The notes beneath the pieces were generated by a model. That model saw only the letters and a list, made by a program, of their open reading frames with translations. It did not search any database and was not told the DNA's origin. The position numbers and the translations under genes are program-made. Below, one piece after another: positions 60,535-64,000 of a stretch of 64,000 nucleotides of DNA. The DNA is taken from the NCBI GenBank assembly GCA_910575545.1, contig CAJTFH010000006.1, positions 62,001-126,000 of the forward strand. The letters run 5' to 3'. How positions within the stretch are numbered: position 1 is the stretch's first letter; each line of letters opens with the position of its first letter. This stretch comes from Bacteroidales bacterium (GTDB lineage Bacteria; Bacteroidota; Bacteroidia; Bacteroidales; Muribaculaceae).

Positions 60535-60849
60535 TCATGCTTGCGGCTTTTCAGCTTCTGACGTCTTTTTTCTATTCGGATTATCGGGGAACCAGCCACG
60601 GGCTACGCGGTCGCGCTGCTCGAAGATTTCTTTGATGGTCCAGAAGGAGGAGAAAGCGAGTACGCCCAGGAGGGTCTGGGGGAAAATGGCGCTTACGAAG
60701 AGGGATGCTATGGATGCGGCGATGCCCAGAAGCAGGAACCACCACCAGCAGCGTGTGCCGAACCAGTAGTAACATTTGATGACAATGGGATGGAATATCC
60801 CGATTATCAGAAAGGTGCATATGCCTAAAAGGAGTCCGGTGAAATGCAT
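60535..60849 (-). CDS. DUF4491 family small membrane protein
   Basis: A 104-residue protein with three membrane segments (LLLGICTFLIIGIFHPIVIKCYYWFG; CWWWFLLLGIAASIASLFVSAIF; TLLGVLAFSSFWTIKEIFEQ) and the DUF4491 signature FWTIKEIFEQRDRVARGWFPDNP near the C-terminus. Function unknown; widely distributed in gut Bacteroidetes and Firmicutes. Confidence 0.87.
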   Translation of the reverse strand: MHFTGLLLGICTFLIIGIFHPIVIKCYYWFGTRCWWWFLLLGIAASIASLFVSAIFPQTLLGVLAFSSFWTIKEIFEQRDRVARGWFPDNPNRKKTSEAEKPQA

Positions 60850-60910
60850 GGGCGGTAATTGAGTTTGGGTGTTGGTTGTTTAGGGAATTGAATTTGTTTA
60901 AAGCGATGTG

Positions 60911-61753
60911 TCAGAATTCGATTTTTTGCATTGTTTTGTGTGGTTGTGATTGCGAGTTATGACGTTTATAGGCGGCGGCCAGGCGTTTGTGGTAGCCTCG
61001 TGAGCGGGCTTTTGGGCCATTGTATTTTAGAGCGAACCGGAGCCATTTGTGTTTTTTGATATCGTTGACCATGCCTGAGTTTTTGATGAAACGGGCAAAC
61101 AGTTCGAGCTGGTCGCGCTCGGAGCGGCTCATCATTGCCACAAACTCTTTGATGTTTCCGGCTCCGCATTTGCGCCAGTTGAAGCCTCCGATCTGGAACA
61201 TGCCCCAGAATGTGCTTTCCCACGCGGATATTGAGTCGATTGCGGCGGCGGCATCGAGACGTGCGTGTTGTGCGGCTTGGTAAGAGCCGTATTTTTTTGC
61301 GTTTGGGCGGTTGAAGATTTCCGGCGCACGTTTCCTGGCTTTCGACAGCGAGACATTGCGGCGTGGTGCGAATTTGCGATACATCGACAGGTCGAAGTTT
61401 ATCAACGGTTTCCCGGGTTGCCAGAACCCTTTGTGCTGCGGTCCGGCTTCGATGTCGACCACGGCTTTTATCGCGGCTACCTCCACGCCGAGTTCTTCGG
61501 CTACCTGTCGGTAGTCTTCTTCTGTCAGTGAGGAGAAGCGTGGTTCCATTCCCGCTTCCATGCCGTCGGCCAGTGAGTCTGTCAGCAAGCCGATAACAGA
61601 ATCGATGGCTTCAACCGGTGGTTCGGCGGTTTTTTCTGCTGCCATTTGCAGTGCCGGAGCGCTCCACAACAGTAGGCCACATATAAGAAACCTGAAACAC
61701 ATCCCACTCTGTTGCGGGATGTGTTTCAGTGTCATCAAGTTCATTATAGCCAC
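60911..61753 (-). CDS. N-acetylmuramidase family (DUF3380-like) exported protein
   Basis: A 280-residue exported protein. In-frame ATGs at 61753, 61735 and 61702 (MCFRFLICGLLLWSAPALQ) are possible; the last gives the best signal peptide. The catalytic domain follows from about residue 80: LGVEVAAIKAVVDIEAGPQHKGF (putative catalytic Glu in DIEAG), PLINFDLSMYRKF, SAWESTFWGMFQIGGFNW and a C-terminal FALKYNGPKARSRGYHKRLAAAY. It probably cleaves peptidoglycan glycan strands in the periplasm. It stands 14 bases after pepD. Confidence 0.85.
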   Translation of the reverse strand: MAIMNLMTLKHIPQQSGMCFRFLICGLLLWSAPALQMAAEKTAEPPVEAIDSVIGLLTDSLADGMEAGMEPRFSSLTEEDYRQVAEELGVEVAAIKAVVDIEAGPQHKGFWQPGKPLINFDLSMYRKFAPRRNVSLSKARKRAPEIFNRPNAKKYGSYQAAQHARLDAAAAIDSISAWESTFWGMFQIGGFNWRKCGAGNIKEFVAMMSRSERDQLELFARFIKNSGMVNDIKKHKWLRFALKYNGPKARSRGYHKRLAAAYKRHNSQSQPHKTMQKIEF

Positions 61754-61767
61754 GGGCAGCGGTTTGA

Positions 61768-63228
61768 TTATTTTTTAAGTCCGGCCACTTTTTCGAGTGT
61801 GCGACGGAGCTGCTGATAGAAACGCTCTACGGCAGGGATGTGCATACGCTCAGAGGGGGAGTGGACGTCGCGCAGCGTGGGGCCGAAAGACACCATGTCG
61901 AGGCCGGGATAGTTCTGCTGGAATAGCGAGCATTCCAGGCCGGCATGTATGGCCTTGATTGCCGGACGGACCCCGTAGAGTTCCTCGTAGGCGTCGGAAG
62001 CGAGTTTCATGATTGTTGAATCTAGGTTGGGTGTCCATGCGGGATATCCGTCGCCATGCTCGACAGCCGCACCTGCGAGAGTGAACACGGCTTCAACCTG
62101 GTTGGCGATATCGAGTTTCCGAGAATCGACCGAAGAGCGCTGTGAGGTTGTCACAACAATCTTGTCGTCGCCTTTCATCTTGACTGAAGCGAGGTTGGTT
62201 GAAGTTTCAACGAGGCCTTCGAGGTCGCGGCTCATTGAAATCACCCCGTGGGGTGCGCAATAGAGCGACAAGATTAGGTTGCGGCTTGTTGCCGAGTCGA
62301 TGGCGAAATCGGGTTTGTCAACGCTGTCGAGAGAAAGTTTCAGGGTGGTTTCCAGGCCTTTGTATTCACGCTCGATGTCGGCGGCATAGCGGTTGAATGC
62401 GATGCGCACATCTTCTTTGCGCGATGTGTGGACGCCGAACACCACGTGGGCGGCACGTGGGATGGCATTGCGGAGGTTTCCGCCGTCGATTTCGCACACC
62501 GAAACTTCATGTTCTTTCATAAGATTGAAGAGGAAGCGGGCGATTAGCTTATTGGCGTTGGCGCGTCCGAGATGGATGTCGCCTCCGGAATGTCCTCCGA
62601 GACCGTCGCGCACGTCGAAAAGGAAGTAGTGGAAGTCGGAGGGCGCATAAGAGCGGTTATAAGAGAATGTTGCCACGGTGTCGATGCCGCCGGCGCATCC
62701 AACAAACACTTCTGCATCATCTTCTGAGTCGAGGTTGATAAGAATCGAGCCTGTCAGCTCGCCTTTTTTGAGGTTGTTGGCGCCTGTCATGCCGGTTTCT
62801 TCATCCATGGTAATCAAGACTTCGAGCGGGCCGTGGACGAGGGTGTCGTCGGTAAGGATGGCCAAAGCGGCTGCGACTCCGATTCCGTTGTCGGCTCCGA
62901 GGGTTGTGCCGTTTGCGCGCACCCATTCGCCGTCGACGATTGTCTGTATGGGGGTGTTTTCAAAGTCGAAGTTTTTGTCGTTGCTTTCGCAGACCATATC
63001 CATGTGGCCTTGTAGAATCACTGTGGGGGCGTTTTCATGACCGGGGGTTGCCGGTTTGCGCATGATGACGTTGCCGATTTCGTCGGCATGGGCCTCGATG
63101 CCGCGGTCTTTCGCAAATTCGAGGATGTATTTGCGGATTTTCTCTTCCTTCTTTGAAGGGCGGGGAATCTTTGTGATCTGATCGAAGATTTCGAAGACAG
63201 CTTTGGGTTGAAGGTCTTTTACTTCCAT
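61768..63228 (-). CDS. pepD: Aminoacyl-histidine dipeptidase (cytosolic non-specific dipeptidase)
   Basis: A 486-residue M20-family metallopeptidase. Metal-binding and catalytic blocks are visible: ILQGHMDMVCE (about 68-78), NGTTLGADNGIGVAAAL (about 109-125), MDEETGMTGANNL (about 141-153; catalytic Glu), and GGHSGGDIHLGRANANK (about 215-231). It hydrolyses Xaa-His and other dipeptides in the cytoplasm. The distance to the -7 box TAATTTTG at 63374-63367 is about 140 bases. Confidence 0.95.
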   Translation of the reverse strand: MEVKDLQPKAVFEIFDQITKIPRPSKKEEKIRKYILEFAKDRGIEAHADEIGNVIMRKPATPGHENAPTVILQGHMDMVCESNDKNFDFENTPIQTIVDGEWVRANGTTLGADNGIGVAAALAILTDDTLVHGPLEVLITMDEETGMTGANNLKKGELTGSILINLDSEDDAEVFVGCAGGIDTVATFSYNRSYAPSDFHYFLFDVRDGLGGHSGGDIHLGRANANKLIARFLFNLMKEHEVSVCEIDGGNLRNAIPRAAHVVFGVHTSRKEDVRIAFNRYAADIEREYKGLETTLKLSLDSVDKPDFAIDSATSRNLILSLYCAPHGVISMSRDLEGLVETSTNLASVKMKGDDKIVVTTSQRSSVDSRKLDIANQVEAVFTLAGAAVEHGDGYPAWTPNLDSTIMKLASDAYEELYGVRPAIKAIHAGLECSLFQQNYPGLDMVSFGPTLRDVHSPSERMHIPAVERFYQQLRRTLEKVAGLKK

Positions 63229-63409
63229 ATCTTTTGGGGGTTAAATATTGGTTGCAACAATCTCAAAAACGCCCTAAGCGTTAATAAGGTTAAGGGTAAG
63301 TCCTTTTAAAAAGGATTTACGAATGGAAAATACTGTTAAAATCGTTGTTTCTCCGACCCTAAGTTACAAAATTAAATTTACATATAGCCAAAAATCAAGC
63401 GAACTTTCC

Positions 63410-63417
63410 TATATTTG
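63410..63417 (+). promoter_or_regulatory. -7 box of the small membrane protein/OmpH operon
   Basis: TATATTTG, 24 bases before ATG 63441; diverges from a TAATTTTG for pepD at 63374-63367. Confidence 0.55.
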
Positions 63418-63440
63418 CGGCGAAAAAGCGTGAATGCCCG

Positions 63441-63605
63441 ATGAAAATGGTTCTGCTTGCGATAGGCCTTGTTGCGCTGAGTGTTGTGTTGCTCGGCGTG
63501 AAGGTTCTGTTTGTGAAAGGTGGCAGTTTCCCTTCGGGTCATGTTCACGACCTGCCCCAGCTAAAGCGCAAAAAACAAAAAAGAAATAACCACCAATCGC
63601 AATGA
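63441..63605 (+). CDS. Small single-pass membrane protein (54 residues)
   Basis: A short gene: MKMVLLAIGLVALSVVLLGV begins the protein as a membrane helix, followed by KVLFVKGGSFPSGHVHD and a basic tail (LKRKKQKRNN). The G-x-FP-x-x-H-V pattern after the helix matches a small membrane protein family common in Bacteroidetes; function unknown. Its TGA overlaps the ATG of the next gene (ATGA), which supports it being real and translationally coupled. Confidence 0.75.
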   Translation: MKMVLLAIGLVALSVVLLGVKVLFVKGGSFPSGHVHDLPQLKRKKQKRNNHQSQ

Positions 63606-64000
63606 AAAAGATTACATTAGCAGCCTCCGCCATAGCGATCATGCTGCTCGGCAGCAGCTGCTCAGGCAAAGAAGGTGCCAATGAAACCGCCGCTCCTGCG
63701 GAGAAGAAAACCGTGAAAGTAGAGAGCGACACATTCGAGCCTACCACCAATATCCGCTATTACAACATGGATTCGGTGATGGCCAATTACGACCTTGTGA
63801 AGACTTTCAACGAAGCCAACCTGCGCACCATGACCGAATTGCAGAACGCCCAGCGCTCACGTGAGGGAGAACTGAACCGCATGGCATCCAACATACAGCA
63901 AAAAGTTCAATCAAACGGCTATCTGTCAGAGGCGTCGTATAACGCAGATATGAGTGAGCTCAACAAAAAGCAGCAGGCCGCCCAGAACTATCTCGGATCC
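63602..64000 (+). CDS. OmpH/Skp-family periplasmic chaperone-like lipoprotein (3' end outside window)
   Basis: The frame is open to the window edge (133 codons). It begins MKKITLAASAIAIMLLGSSC with a lipobox (GSSC-SG), a short acidic linker, and a conserved NIRYYNMDSVMANYDLVKTF start of the Skp fold, followed by a long charged coiled coil (LQNAQRSREGELNRMASNIQQ). Skp/OmpH proteins hold unfolded outer-membrane proteins in the periplasm; the lipid anchor is the variation here. Confidence 0.85.
   Translation, partial: MKKITLAASAIAIMLLGSSCSGKEGANETAAPAEKKTVKVESDTFEPTTNIRYYNMDSVMANYDLVKTFNEANLRTMTELQNAQRSREGELNRMASNIQQKVQSNGYLSEASYNADMSELNKKQQAAQNYLGS

Noticed and set aside
60227-60769. 180-codon plus-strand frame spanning the GC-rich element
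   Set aside because: Starts inside ansA, crosses the hairpin element and overlaps DUF4491 antisense; composition is that of a translated repeat.

Overview
The window looks like chromosomal DNA of a Bacteroidales bacterium, most likely of the Muribaculaceae (S24-7) type. Reasons visible in the sequence: many promoters with the Bacteroidetes -7 box TAnnTTTG (the SRP RNA promoter is TTTG-N19-TACCTTTG), almost no Shine-Dalgarno sites, Bacteroidetes-typical families (DUF3078, DUF4834, DUF4491, GldE-like, DUF2723), archaeal-type Psd with PssA, and a secreted protein ending in the FNLQG/GLYI tail common in this group. The species assignment is inference.

Layout. 1-2350: a cobalamin riboswitch with its own promoter reads leftwards into a large secreted protein that runs off the window; just upstream lies a compact promoter/6-codon ORF/terminator element. 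2428-7413: export operon (TolC, HlyD, two ABC-2 permeases, no ATPase). 7859-11486: a His-rich secreted protein facing a four-gene operon (saccharopine-dehydrogenase-like, deoC, GYF_2/CD225-like, DUF2752). 11620-14787: uvrC between two gene fossils (a GH32 enzyme that lost its catalytic domain; a type II restriction-modification system collapsed to two ends). 14862-19984: operon of a DUF2723 membrane protein, a polysaccharide deacetylase and queG. 20127-20254: a probable MITE with 7-bp target duplications. 20345-26742: GH31, ribE, yebC, pheT. 26951-32102: DUF3078 barrel, two unknown exported proteins, a Crp-like regulator, a HAD phosphatase and aroB. 32290-38535: pfkA, DUF2461, DUF4834, pssA, psd, pnp. 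38743-43003: tRNA-Asp, gldE-like, lptC, outer-membrane protein, coaX. 43208-47103: luxS, mtnN, a membrane protein, cytidylate kinase-like, SRP RNA, lpxA. 47324-53201: complete RND efflux operon. 53202-54053: noncoding stretch with a palindromic operator candidate, the second copy of the promoter/6-codon ORF/terminator element and a split inverted repeat. 54054-64000: secreted Ig-like protein, tRNA-Gln, metG, ansA, DUF4491, muramidase, pepD, a small membrane protein and the start of an OmpH/Skp protein.

Most of the window is housekeeping. The most unusual signal is the pair of near-identical elements at 2227-2348 (minus) and 53607-53720 (plus): conserved palindrome, -7 box, a six-codon ORF (MVLDLR), a perfect terminator hairpin and a following palindrome. 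One copy lies beside each of the two multidrug-type export operons, and a related palindrome sits where the -33 box of the RND operon would be. I could not search any database, so whether this matches a catalogued RNA family is open.
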